Source: Ichthyophonus hoferi
Lineage: Eukaryota > Opisthokonta > Ichthyosporea > Ichthyophonida > Ichthyophonidae
Direction: 5' to 3'
Assembly: GCA_002751075.1 (NCBI GenBank)
Contig: NAOQ01000360.1
Coordinates: forward strand, 33,746-77,941
Length of the DNA stretch: 44,196 nucleotides
The position numbers and the translations under genes are program-made. This document shows, piece by piece, positions 13,020 through 24,600 of the stretch; position 1 is the first letter of the stretch, and each line of letters opens with the position of its first letter. The notes under the pieces were generated by a model, which ran no database searches, was not told where the DNA came from, and saw only the letters and a program-made list of their open reading frames with translations.

Positions 13020-13752
13020 GTAAGTGTTTATTAATAAAGCATTAAAGCCTCTATCTCAGCTATGGCTATTACAGTTATGGGGTCCTACCTTGTATTTCAT
13101 ATATGATTTGACAGACCTATGTCCTAGCTCATCCTATCCTTCATTATATAATCAGGCCCAGATCTTAAATCGTTCTAAAATATTTTGATTGTTATGATTT
13201 TGTAGGAGCGTCACATAGAATCATATAATATATCCAATGTTGGAGCCAAAGCGTTCACTGTACTTTTATTACTTATTCGTTTATTTACTGTTATTATATT
13301 TCCAAGTCTTTACTATAGAGGAAAAACGTTCCTTCCTAGATAGATAGATGGCTAGATAGGTAGGTAGATCGACATAGATGAATAGATAGATGGGAAATCT
13401 TTTTGTGCAATCCATGTTTATATTGGTTTAGGACCTTGCTACAAAGGTCGAAAATGCAGTCAATTCATAGAAATAATTTGCGCTAAAAAAACACAATCAA
13501 TCCAATACCACACAGGTATAAATCTATTAGTAGTAATTGGTTAATTTTGATGTAATAAAACAGACGCTATGATATGATATGATAAGAAATGAAAAAAATT
13601 AATCAAACTGGTTTTTGAGCAAAGGATGCATGCAAGGCTTTATAGAATATTAAGGAAAACGGTCGAATCATATATTAATGTTCAGCCAAACAAAAAATAT
13701 TACTAGTTAGAAAACGTCATATTTAGATGTATTGTATTTATATTATATATAG

Positions 13753-14272
13753 CTTTTAAAAGAGCATGAAGTAATTCATCCAGATCCTCTAATAGAAGGT
13801 CAGCTAACTAAGCCTGGTGTCGCTTCTCCTAATATTAACGGTGCCGTAACTGTTTATTCACAACCAATATTATAACTATCACATGTACACATGTGATAGT
13901 TGTAACATTGCACCTAGTAAAAAGTTAAAGGCTTCTCTATCTCTTGAGCAACAGCTTGATGAGCTTGAACGGGAATTATCTATAGCTTTACTTTGTAAAT
14001 TACCTGATCTTATACTCCAAATAGCACCAATTATCCCTGATTTTATTACTATTTTTAATAAAATACAGTAAGTCCCAATAGCAAATGCACTGCATAATAA
14101 GTAGAATATGGCTCACATGACCCCACTCTATATTGTTCGACCGGCGTTATTGCGTTCTCCGGTGACCAATGACCGCATGGCCCTGAATACAGTTGCAACA
14201 TTTAATTTTGATACAAGTCGGGCCAAAATAGATAATAGATGCCTAGTAGGAATCGTTAATTATAATATACAG
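13753..14272 (+). other. Cluster of coding-like segments, unrecognised
   Basis: Three open stretches on the + strand look like protein-coding sequence by residue make-up. 13753-13875 gives LLKEHEVIHPDP...VTVYSQPIL and follows a TATATAG acceptor-like site. 13883-14071 (62 aa) has an acidic-basic helix (EQQLDELERELS) followed by hydrophobic LPDLILQIAPIIPDF. 14108-14272 (55 codons) begins MAHMTPLYIVRPALL and ends at a donor-like CAG|GTAATA. The first two are in different frames and separated by a perfect hairpin. I recognise no family. It may be an unannotated small gene or a relic. Confidence 0.3.
13874..13901. repeat. Perfect 13-bp inverted repeat, 2-base loop
   Basis: Arms AACTATCACATGT (13874-13886) and ACATGTGATAGTT (13889-13901) flank AC. 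It lies exactly at the junction between two coding-like frames. Confidence 0.9.
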
Positions 14273-14655
14273 GTAATAAAATATTTAACCAATAAAATCA
14301 CCTCTAGAATAATTAACATGTAACAGTTTCTGAAAAGAATAACTCCTAGGAAAAGAAACTGCCTAAGAACCTTTTTCTCTTTCCCAAATATCAACATAAA
14401 AGAATCTAGCTAGCGACTCTAATTAGTGATGGTAGCCTTATCAATCATTAGATAATGGAATGTAATCCTGGGGTCTTAAAAGGAAATTTTAAAGCTTATC
14501 ACTAACTCGTATTATCTGATTTGAATATAATTAAATTTACATTTCATTGGTCATTAAATGTTTTAACTGCCATCTTTGGCGTGTTTTGCCACAGAAAATC
14601 ATAATTTTCCATAATCATTCCCAACGAAAACACCACCAGCAAAATGCATTAAAAG

Positions 14656-14663
14656 TATATAAG
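14656..14663 (+). promoter_or_regulatory. TATA box of the glutathione peroxidase gene
   Basis: TATATAAG lies 76 bp upstream of the ATG at 14739, a fitting distance for a short 5' UTR. The A/T-rich leader between them has no upstream ATG in good context. Confidence 0.65.
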
Positions 14664-14738
14664 GCGGAACACGAACACGCACAATCATTCTAATATTTTT
14701 ATTGGTATTGATATTGTTAAAAAAATTAATAAGTAAAT

Positions 14739-15230
14739 ATGGAAGGAATGGTTGAAGAAGGCTTTTACTCGCTTACCTGCAAGAATGCGAAGGGTGAGGA
14801 TGTGAAAATGTCCGACTATAAGGGTAAGGTTGTTCTTATTGTCAACGTTGCTTCCCACTGTGGATTTACCCCGCAATACAAGGGCTTGGAGGAACTTCAT
14901 CAATCCTACAAAGATAAGGGTCTTGTAATCCTTGGTTTCCCATGTAATCAATTTGGCGCTCAAGAGCCTGGAAATAACACGGAGATTGAAGAATTCTGCA
15001 CTAAGACATACCAAGTTACTTTTCCAATTATGGACAAGGTTGAGGTCAATGGCCCAAACGAAAGCCCCCTTTTCCACTGGCTGAAATCCCAGCAAACCTT
15101 CCTTGGTTTAAAACGTGTTAAGTGGAACTTTGAAAAGTTCATCATTAATAAGGAGGGAAAATGTATTCAACGCTATGCCTCTATTACAACCCCTGCACAC
15201 ATTGCCGGTGAAATTGAAAAGCACCTATAA
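14739..15230 (+). CDS. Thioredoxin-type (2-Cys) glutathione peroxidase, intronless
   Basis: A 163-residue cysteine peroxidase of the GPx family that reduces H2O2 and lipid peroxides, most likely with thioredoxin as electron donor, in the cytosol (no targeting peptide seen). The catalytic tetrad is complete: Cys41 (NVASHCGFTPQY, Cys instead of selenocysteine), Gln75 (FGAQEPG), Trp129 and Asn130 (KWNFEKF). Cys87 in EEFCTKTY sits where the resolving cysteine of yeast Gpx3/Hyr1 and plant GPXs lies. The oligomerisation loop of tetrameric animal GPx1 is absent. Length is normal for the group. The ATG is the first after the TATA box. Unlike OLA1 and SLY1 next door, it has no intron. It lies alone in a long AT-rich block. 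Gpx3-type proteins can also relay peroxide signals to transcription factors; that role is only possible here. Confidence 0.95.
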   Translation: MEGMVEEGFYSLTCKNAKGEDVKMSDYKGKVVLIVNVASHCGFTPQYKGLEELHQSYKDKGLVILGFPCNQFGAQEPGNNTEIEEFCTKTYQVTFPIMDKVEVNGPNESPLFHWLKSQQTFLGLKRVKWNFEKFIINKEGKCIQRYASITTPAHIAGEIEKHL

Positions 15231-15276
15231 TAACGCAATACCCCTTGTGCATCCTTTTATAAAATTATCATACGAA

Positions 15277-15282
15277 AATAAA
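15277..15282 (+). terminator. Poly(A) signal of the glutathione peroxidase gene
   Basis: AATAAA 46 bp after the stop codon, followed by a T-rich run at 15291-15298, as in a normal cleavage and polyadenylation site. Confidence 0.75.
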
Positions 15283-16868
15283 ACTCACCATTTTTTTTGG
15301 ATATAACTTTCTTGAGGTATGTTTGCTAAGCCTGAACTGTCTTGTATTGATATCCATTGGTGATTTTACTTAAACTATATTTTTTCCTCTCTTTCTCTTA
15401 ACATATTTCCTTATTCTTACGGGAGGTACCGTTTTATAATGTTGAGCTGCAGAATCTTTTGTTCTTTTTTTAAATTTGTGAATAAAAGATTGGCATAAAT
15501 ACCAATTCTAAATACCATTTAAAACCCAACATACATTTAATTAATTATTAGCTCAATGATGAAAAAGAACTTGTTTTTATTGGGAACTAAAACAGTAGCG
15601 AACAAGAGATAATGTTATGCAAACATATTACTCTTTAACTACACATCGTGCACATGCATAGATACGTATATACCTTCAGATATGGTTAACTAAAGCCGTT
15701 CCTACCACAAATAAGATAATCTTCTAAATCTTTTTGCTTATTTTTTCTCACTGAAATTATATATATATATATTATTTACCTAGTATTAAGAGAGCTATAC
15801 ATATTTCTCTTGAATGACAGACTACAGTTTATTTTAGTAGCTATGACGTTGTAGTGATAAAAAATAATTGGCAACTATCCTCCTGTTCTTCTTAACTAAA
15901 GCCATTAGCTGATTGCACTATTGTTACCTTCAAGTATATAGCCTAACCACCAAATGCACTTGTATGTCAAATATAAGCATATAATCTTTACAAATCCTGA
16001 TAATTTAATGAAATGACTTCTTGTGGGGACTCCATAATACTTTTTATTAAAACATAAAGAGTCAATTCTAAGCCAAATGAATAATTAAAAATGGACTTCA
16101 TAACTACCTTAAATTAATAGTTTGGGGTCAGTTGGAAAATTGTCGCGAATGGCTGTGTACATCTTTCATAGAAATGTATGTTAGACACCGTATGTCTATA
16201 TAACCATACTTGAAATACATACATCCTTATCTACAGATTTCTCTCTCAATAAAACCCATTGATATATGTAACATACTAGGCTGTATAAGCCTACTAACGG
16301 AACATACACACAGCATTACAAAAGCCTGATATACAAGCAGTGTTAGCATCATATATACGATAGTTATATATATATTGTATACCTTAATATTTAATATTTT
16401 TCCTTTTTTTCAAAGAAATATTAATAATTTTACATTATAAGTTTGATTACTGACATTGGTGATTTATTATAGAGAGAGCATATACGTTTATTTAATATAT
16501 AATATAGATATGTTGACTTTTATAAAGGGGATCTACCTCTCTGTGCTCGTCTGATCATATATATATATTTATGTATTTTTTAACTTTTAATGTATGAAGT
16601 TACAATTTCTACCTAACGTTTTTTTGCATTAGGCGAAGCTATTGTTTCTAAGTTTATAGTTCCCAACTAGATTTCTCTTTTTTAAGGCTAATAATATATA
16701 TATATATACTTTTGTTAATATTTTACAAAGTAACCTTTAATTAGGTTAATCATATATTCTTGTGTTTTTTTAATATGTTCTTAGTGTGGCTTTTTGTTTT
16801 AAAAAAAGCAAAATTAAGAGCCCAATTTTAAATGTAAAACAATCTATCATGAAATTAATTAAAGCAAT
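15283..16868. other. AT-rich region, no gene seen
   Basis: Rich in A/T runs and short TA tracts (about 15760-15771, 16555-16570, 16692-16709). No open frame of interest on either strand. Confidence 0.5.
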
Positions 16869-17349
16869 TCAATCACAGATTGAATTTAACACCACCATAT
16901 AAGTATGCCCAAACCTTGACTCAAGTAATAATAACTTGCAGTTGTTCTTTTTAATGGTGTAACCAGTACTTATATTATTGACTTTAAGGTGAGAAATCAC
17001 GTTTCTCAGTGTCTTCATATGAGTCACACTGTCACGAGTCAGAATGGCCCTAAGTAGCTTCAGTTGATGGCTGCCCAAAGTGGTTTTATTGCTGGCTGGC
17101 CTGAGACTTAAATAAGTGGTGTAGTGCAACACCACCCTTCTTTGAAGTTAATTTGAATTTACTGAGGTTAAATACTTTCTTAAAAACTCTATTGGCGTCT
17201 GTGATAGTCACCTACTTGGCCATATTGTTGTTCATAACCCATTCTTCCATTTTTTTAAGTGTCACCTGCTTCCATGTGTTGAATATTGTGATGTAGCTTA
17301 AGATTATTGTTTGGGAGCCCGAAACTCGGAATACACCCTCAACACTCAT
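16869..17349 (-). pseudogene. Decayed RhoGAP-domain gene
   Basis: Read on the - strand from 17349, the sequence begins MSVEGVFRVSGSQTIILSYI, the hallmark of the RhoGAP domain (VEGIFRVSGS with its arginine finger). A second stretch, 17135-16869, gives LHYTTYLSLRPAS (position of LLKLYLRELPEPL) and then LLRAILTRDSVTHMKTLRNVISHL, like the later RhoGAP helices. The two parts are in different frames, and an in-frame TAG follows NNNMAK in the first part, at about 17211-17213. The expected NKM...NLAIVFGPNLL block is badly worn. No splice signals explain the breaks. This appears to be a dead copy or fragment of a host gene for a Rho GTPase-activating protein. The match was made by eye, and the second half is weaker than the first. 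Confidence 0.5.
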
Positions 17350-18414
17350 CCCATATACCCTCCCTTATATATTTAACAGTATGTTTCACTATAGTTTAAG
17401 CAGAGTTGGTATTTCAAGGAGCCGACATGTTTACCTGGGTGTACCAGTTCGGAAAAATTTCTTAACAAATTCCATCTTTATATCCTGTGACAATGAGCTC
17501 TAAAAAGTATTATATTCAGGAAGCTACACCAGCATTGTGACATCTTTAACCAATCACGATAGATTGATGGCTCACAATCTAACCCTGAAACTATTGGCCA
17601 TTTACGAGATATGCAATTATAGAGGATTCCATAGATCGTGGATTGGTAGGATAAGACAGAAGGAAAGTGGTATCAAGATGGCTAATTACCGCCTATCAGC
17701 ACATTGACACACCCATATTCCATTGCCATATTTGATTTGTTTTATTTTTCTTACTATATCAAAATGAAGATGTTAATTTTGTGACAATGGGCTATATGAA
17801 ACTATCTATGTCTTTCAATGTTAACTATGTTATGACCCGTCAATATAAGACCGTAAAATATTGACATTTTATTAGCCCAATATACTATAGTGCCGGCGAT
17901 TTGTTAGGCCAGAAAACAATCAACAACGGGATACTCTATTGTTAACCAACAAATGTCTACAGGTCCACGTAGATATTGAAGATTTGTGAATCAATCACAG
18001 GGCAGATATATTGGGTAATCTGGAATGACGTTCATTTGTAGGTTTTTATAAAGATGTAGTGACGTTCATATGTAGGCTTTCATAGTCAAAATCCTATTGG
18101 ATGCTTTGGGATGCTCTATACCTGTCTTAAAGTCCAACATGTGATTATATAACATAAAGCATCCCTACTTCTAAATAATGTACTATACGGGAAACGTTTG
18201 ACCCAAATCGCCTTAATTAGAAATAGTATATATAATAGATAATTAGAGTCTGGTGATAGAATAATATTTTTATTGCCACCACGTCGCTTATACAGCCTAT
18301 TTTGGTAGGCACTTAGAGAGGAGCTGTTGGAATCTAGCTATTATTGTAAAATTTAATAATAGCTTATTCTGGTAAATTGTAAATTCCATGATCAATCTGT
18401 AAAGATTTGAACCT
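17350..18414. other. AT-rich region with a short direct repeat
   Basis: No gene seen. A diverged 24-bp direct repeat (TGACGTTCATTTGTAGG and TGACGTTCATATGTAGG) lies at 18026-18050 and 18060-18083, period 34 bp. Confidence 0.5.
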
Positions 18415-18614
18415 GCCGACTCGACCAATTCTGGGGTTAGAGTTACTGATGAGCCGGACTCATCAGTATGCGTCACCCACGAGGTCTCATTAGTAATCTT
18501 GGAATCGCCGACCCGGCTAATCCGGGTCGAGCGGTGAGATTGGAGAAGCTGAACCAGTGTGTTATTCGAGTATAACTGTACCACTAAATAAGGTACGGGA
18601 TAACTCGGATGCAC
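18297..18614 (-). other. Unassigned 105-codon frame over a GC-rich palindrome island
   Basis: A - strand frame starting MHPSYPVPYL and ending LLSKCLPK. The middle is rich in Ser/Thr/Glu (SWVTHTDESGSSVTLTPE). No signal peptide, domain or splice partner is recognised, and codons may simply reflect the palindromes under it. Treat as doubtful coding sequence. Confidence 0.2.
18445..18529. repeat. Two perfect GC-rich hairpins
   Basis: Hairpin 1: ACTGATGAG / CTCATCAGT (18445-18453 and 18459-18467), loop CCGGA. Hairpin 2: CGACCCGG / CCGGGTCG (18509-18516 and 18522-18529), loop CTAAT. A longer-range pair, GACTCGACC near 18418-18426 with GGTCGAG near 18526-18531, could enclose both. GC content here stands out from the flanks. 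Confidence 0.85.
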
Positions 18615-18668
18615 GGGTAATTATTTTAGTATTTAAGGGATAGGTCAGATTGAAGGGAAAATGGTTGA

Positions 18669-19052
18669 ATGCATTCATTGCTCCTACTTTGTTACCGAAT
18701 AGCTAATAATAAAAGTTTGATAGAAGCCATATCTGAACCCCTAATTGGAAGTGGTAAATTACTCAGCATGTGCTTAGCTTCTCTAGGAACATTTCCAGCT
18801 AGTGACAGTGTACTGCTTCTACTGGGGTTGGTATTGCCAAACTGGATATATACGACCTTCTATTTTGGCACATTTAGGTTGTTTTATTGGCTGATTAGTA
18901 CTTTACCAGTAATTTTAGCGATCTTTTTTAATTTGTACTTAGTCATAAGTTGCGATCGGCAATGTAGAGTTTTCTTTTATAGATCGCAACTCATTTCTAT
19001 CACCAGAAAGCAATCATTAATCAGGCATCACAATCTGATTAATACAAACTGA
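18669..19052 (+). CDS. Unassigned 127-aa hydrophobic frame
   Basis: Starts MHSLLLLCYR. Two likely membrane segments occur, roughly residues 48-65 (VLLLLGLVLPNWI region) and 74-95 (LISTLPVILAIFFNLYLVIS), followed by a basic tail. No family recognised, no clear TATA box, and in T-rich DNA such frames arise by chance. Low confidence that it is a gene. Confidence 0.2.
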   Translation: MHSLLLLCYRIANNKSLIEAISEPLIGSGKLLSMCLASLGTFPASDSVLLLLGLVLPNWIYTTFYFGTFRLFYWLISTLPVILAIFFNLYLVISCDRQCRVFFYRSQLISITRKQSLIRHHNLINTN

Positions 19053-19158
19053 ATTGACAATTTTACCATAGATATAATAAATACAATTTTTCCTTGAACA
19101 TAAACATATATATAGGTTTTATGCTATCATCTTAAGAAGTTATTTACTGGCAAGGAGC

Positions 19159-19192
19159 TTCAAGAAATATATTCAAGAAATATATTCAAGAA
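19159..19192. promoter_or_regulatory. Three TTCAAGAA elements, 13-bp spacing
   Basis: TTCAAGAA occurs at 19159-19166, 19172-19179 and 19185-19192, each separated by ATATA. Each is a TTCnnGAA pair as bound by heat-shock factor, and the 5-bp gaps are like gap-type heat-shock elements. No obvious heat-shock gene follows, so it may be only a 13-bp tandem repeat. Confidence 0.5.
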
Positions 19193-21638
19193 ATTGATTG
19201 ATCAGCTGTTGTTTTACTAAAAAATACTGCATCACCGACCCAACACAAAAAATAGTTTTAAACCTACTCAGACCGAGAACACCGCAGCATTCAATTTATT
19301 TTTATGCACATCGTATTGAAGATCATTTATTATGCGATAGGCATAAGTTCATTTAAATTCATTTACAAATCAATCAAGTAGAGCATTATTTGCCATATAC
19401 ATTTAGATTTACTTTGCTATAGCCTTTTCTATACAGAGTTCAAAAAATTCATTTTTCAGATATTTGTTATACTGAATTCCTGGGTTCTTAATTTCAAATC
19501 CTAGGAACTACAAGAGCAGAAGAACGCAATTATAACACATTAGATTGTGCCAATAAAAATCATCAAAAATACAGAAATAAAGTTCTGTTATTGGGTATCT
19601 TAGTATTTTGTCAATTGGTTCAGAAAAGTATTAACCACGGTAACAACCAAGTGAACTTAATTGTATTATTTGCTGTCGCCTGCACTCGATATGAAAATAT
19701 TTTCAGGAAAATAGTTCTCAATGTAGAAAATATTAGTAATAATGATCTTATATTTAGTAACTATTTATTATTAGCAGAAAATATTACATGCTCTAATAAA
19801 CTGTTTTAATCAAGCTTGGATTTTCAAAAGCTGCACTCTTATTAGTACAGATTTCCAGATTCCACTTCTTATCAGCCAATTTTCAATATATATTGTTTTG
19901 TTTTTCCTTTCTTCTCACTATTACTTTCCATTTATGGAATTTTTCAGTTAATGAATTGGCGTGAGTGTATCAAGTTTTTGCCGCGTCCCCATACTGTATA
20001 TTGATAATGTCAGTCAGTTGTATAGAACCGAAGACACCTTTTTGAGTTATTCCAAAGTTCAAAATATATATATAAAAAAACTAAACAAAATAAAACAAAA
20101 AAGACATAAAAATAAAAACAGAAATATGTTGGCAAATTTTTTAAAACAAGAATAAAGATGTTAAAAAAGCAAGTTTTTGAACTCGAATTTAGAAAATAAA
20201 ATAAGTGACTGACCGTTAAAAAAGATGCTTTCGATATGTTTATGACTAAGACGCGAGGAAAGCTTTAGATGTTACAGAATTTTATTTCCTCTTTTAGGGC
20301 AATGTAATCCATCATATTAAATATCAGTTGTCATTTTATACTCTGCAACAAAGAAAAACCATTAGTAAGTAAGAGACATCCATATTTCGGGTATGCTATA
20401 TAAAAACAACGTCAGTAATTAAACAAATGCTAACCCTTTTGTGACCAAAGTAGGTAAGTTTTATAAAATTAAAAAATCAGAATCGAAGCAAAGTTAATGG
20501 CAACGATGTTTAAATTTGCTTTTTCGGCTTAAGTGTTGGTTGTATACTAAGTACGGATTTAGCCAGTTAACAATATCTAATTTGCCAAAATCATACTAAG
20601 TTAGGTCTGAGGAACAAACTAACTGTTCACGAAAAAAAGTTAATCAATCGATAATTCTTTTTGCAGGTAAAATGATGGTAGACAATAAAAATTGTGAAGA
20701 TTGAATCTAAAATATACTTCTGAACTGGTTGAACATATTTTTGGGGAAGATGAAAAAAGATAAAGCGTCCGATTACTAATTTTAGAAAGTCGGATGAACA
20801 CGAAAGTTGCTAGATTTTAGGTATGGTAGAATTACCTTTGAGTTATACCATATATAGTAACATGATATCTAATTACTTTAGGCTAATCGGAATATGTTTT
20901 ATCTCTCCAATAGGATCTGTGTTTAGGTACCCATAGATGGTGGGATGCTGTTGTTACATCTATACCAGCGATCGGAAGGCCATTCTTGGCCTAATGAAAG
21001 TGGCACAATAATTTTATAGGTAGTTTCCTATTGCTGATATAAAAATATAATTTTGAATTGTGGCTCATACGGAGTCACGTGCCGGGTTGATAAAGATTCA
21101 TCCTCGGTCAACACATAACCATAATCACATTAGGTGTGAGGATATTCTGCTAGGTAAGTTGTTTTAGTGTAACTAACTATTTGTAGGTTTAGTAGGGTTT
21201 TCGGTATGTTATTGTTGCTTATGCTGCCATATAGTTTTATGTAACTATCGTCATGTTTTGTCTTCATAACAAACACCAGGAACAATCGTTTGCTTTCTTT
21301 TATTCTGGCAATTGTTATTGCGTTTGCTGCTGTTATTATTTCTCTCTCTATTTCTTTCTCTATATGCACTTACACACCACTACTAACCATATTTTTAGCG
21401 TAATTATATACACTGTTTTCTATTCTTTTCATCTCTTTTTTTTAATGGAATTCAAACTTTCATAATTTGCTTGTAGATCAAACTTTCATCTGTGGTTATG
21501 GAATACAAGATAGTTTTATCTTTTAGGATTCTTCAGCTTATGTCTTGTAGTTATTCCCGTACTGAATGTTGTTTTATATAATTCTGCCTGCAATATTTTT
21601 AAATATTCCACAACACCTGTTTCTAGCCCACCATCGCC
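19193..21638. other. AT-rich region upstream of OLA1
   Basis: No gene recognised. A GC-richer patch at about 20915-21010 is open on the - strand (…LGQEWPSDRWYRCNN…) for only some 30 codons before a stop; function unknown. The last 150 bp before 21639 should hold the OLA1 promoter; no clear TATA box is seen. Confidence 0.4.
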
Positions 21639-24600
21639 ATGCCTCCCAAGAAAAGCGTAGTCCCCGAGACAAAGCCCCTTCTGGGTCGCTTTGGTACCTC
21701 TCTCAAGTGCGGTATTGTTGGTATTCCCAACGTGGGGTATGTATTATCCTGCCCGCAACCCTATCTTATTTTACTCTTTCGACTACGCTATCCTTTCATT
21801 CTACGAAGTGGCTTCATTTTAATTTTAAGTAAGCTCAAATTCTCTTAATAGGAGGCTATAGTAAACCACATAGGAGACACACAAGCCAATATCCGATCAT
21901 CCACTGCCCCTGTCATTTATTTTAGTGGTGTATGTTATACTATTTTTATGGATTAATTTGACCTGCGCAAATATATGTTTCTGACTGGCTTTTTTTTTTT
22001 TTTTAACCTCGTCTTGTTTAAGGATTGTAATTATGATGGATTATCCATAATATCCATTACCTTTTCCTCCTTTACTCTACTTGCACCAGAGCCAGTCCAC
22101 TATTGTATTATATTTTATATCTCCATTTATTCACTCACCCATGATATATATATCAACCAACATGTTTTTGAATAACTAATCTTTGTGGTTGTAACATACA
22201 GCAAGTCTACCTTCTTCAACGTTCTGTGCAAGCAGAGTGCAGCCGCTGAGAACTATCCCTTCTGTACCATTGGTGAGCAAGTGACCTCTATTGTTTCTGT
22301 GCTGTTGTAATGGAATGTATTTGTGATTAAAACCCCCAAAGTTAGGTTTAGATCGCCATAGCAGCATATGTAGTGTGGGATGTTATACACATCTTGTCCT
22401 CTGACCACACTTCTTCTTTCTGTGCATAAGAGACCATTAACTCATTGATATTAAACCTCCTACTATGATTATGTCTCTAGTTATAGGTAGGAGAGTGCAA
22501 TGTTAGTTGTACACGGAGCCACAAGGCATATCTCAGGACCCTCATTTGATTAAGGGATACTCTAGTATTATTACAGTCTTCTTTCATACGTTTATACGTT
22601 TATACCATGTATTGTTGTGGATGTGGTAACTACGGGGACCCAGACAATATTTGCTATTGGCTAATGGTGGATTACTATGGTATCTTTATGCATAATCTGA
22701 TCTCCTTTTTTACCTTAGACCCCAACGAGAGTAGGGCTGCTGTTCCCGACGAGAGGTTCGATTGGCTGTGTGAGCACTGGAAGGTTAGTTCCTCTTTCTA
22801 GCTGCTAGCCTATCTGTCGCTCATTTGAACATATGATATACTAGTTTAGTAAGCTATTATGCATCCCTTGGTGGTATTGTGATAGGAAGAGAGGAGGGGA
22901 CCAGGGGGGTACCTGCCCGTTATACCCTTAAAGCCAAGTATAGTACAGTATGTATTCTGGGCCCCGTGCTGTATTTACATGTGTTGGTATTATCTCTCCA
23001 TACGTTGGCTTCTCATTTGTACTATACTATACTATACTACCTTTCCCTCCCCTCTTACTCAATGCCATGCCATTCCCACAGCCTGCCTCCAAGGTCCCTG
23101 CCTACCTCAGCGTGTTGGATATTGCGGGTCTTGTAAAGGGTGCCAGTGAGGGAGCCGGCCTTGGTAACGCATTCTTGTCTCACATTAGCAGTGTGGATGG
23201 CATCCTGCACATGGTCCGTATCCTTTATGTAATACCTAGAGCCGGTTAGGATTGGTTTACGGATGGGTGTGGGGTTGTAAATAATATTCTCTGATTGGCT
23301 TTCTGAATATGCGATGTCTTAATTGACGGACTGCATATTAGCCTTAGGGGGGTTCTAGGGAAGAACCCTAGCTATTTACCTGTTTGTGCTTAACCTGCTT
23401 TGTAACCATTGAATATGGAGATATGTTTATTTAATAGTAATTGATATTATGGCTTAGGATATTAGAGTATATTAATTAGCAATTAAGAATATTGACGGTT
23501 GTCAAGACTATATTATATTTCCTTGACCTGTGCTACCAGGCGCCTTTGAGAACAAGGATGTGACCCACGTGGATGGTGAGGTTGATCCTATCCGTGACTT
23601 GGAAGTCATACACGAGGAACTTCGCTTGAAGGATATTGTATGTTTGTGTATCTATATCTATGTTTGTTGCTATTGTTTCCTTTGTCCTATATGCTTTCCA
23701 AAGGTCCCCGATGTTTATGGACATAGTAATAGTGTAATTGTATTTGTATATGGGAGACAAGGACAGTGAGGTTGTTTATTGTATGTCTATGTGACTTGTA
23801 CATTGACGTATATATAGTATACACCATGTTTACTAACTAGAGCCTGGGTTTTGCCATGTTAACCGTGAAGAATTACGTCTGTTTGTATATAACTATTAAT
23901 ACTGAACAATTACATAGTACAATTTTCTACTTTTAAAACAACATTATTGGCTTAACTCCATATAACTTTACTTTTGTTACTAGCTTCTACCTTTCTTCTT
24001 TTTAAGTTGCATTATTTTATAAAATTCAATAATATTCTTTCTATAAATAGTCTACCACAATCAAGTGTCTCCACATCTCCTCTTGTTTCTAACTATCAAT
24101 AATACCTATATATTAATATTTTAGAATGTAAACTATATATATTGGAGTATAGAGAAAGGATATTACCCTTCCAGGAGGTGACCACCCTATCTGATTCATC
24201 ATACCACATCGCATCCTTTCACACTATATAATATGTATATGTTTATGCATAAGTATACCATACTACCTAAACGGTATAGAAGTGTCCACGAATATTAGAG
24301 TACAGCTAAGCAACCCTCTCTATCCCTCTCCCTCTCCATCACCCTCACCCTCACCACTGTTAAAAGATATATTTGCAATTTCCCTATCTTATATCGGTCG
24401 TGACCGTTGTTTGATGTAGCCGTGGTTTGTGGGTACACACTAGTAATATAATATGTAGGCTAATGTATTTCTTGGATGCATAGGACCAAATCAGCAAGAT
24501 CCGTGAGGCCAAAGAGAAGGATCTTAAGCGTGATAGGACAAACAAGAAGCTTATTGCTGAATTGGTAGGTGTGGTGTTGGTTCTAGTTATACACATCTCT

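Noticed and set aside
14685-15095. 136-codon - strand frame
   Set aside because: It is the shadow of the glutathione peroxidase on the other strand.
18405-18420. tRNA or SINE B box (GGTTCAAATC on the - strand)
   Set aside because: No matching A box at a proper distance and no cloverleaf could be drawn.
18445-18467. Hammerhead ribozyme core (CTGATGAG on the - strand)
   Set aside because: The CTGATGAG is part of a perfect palindrome, and the required GAAA after stem II is absent.
9600-21600. Large virus-like insertion carrying the intronless GPx
   Set aside because: No capsid, polymerase, integrase or terminal repeats recognised; intronless host genes explain the data more simply.
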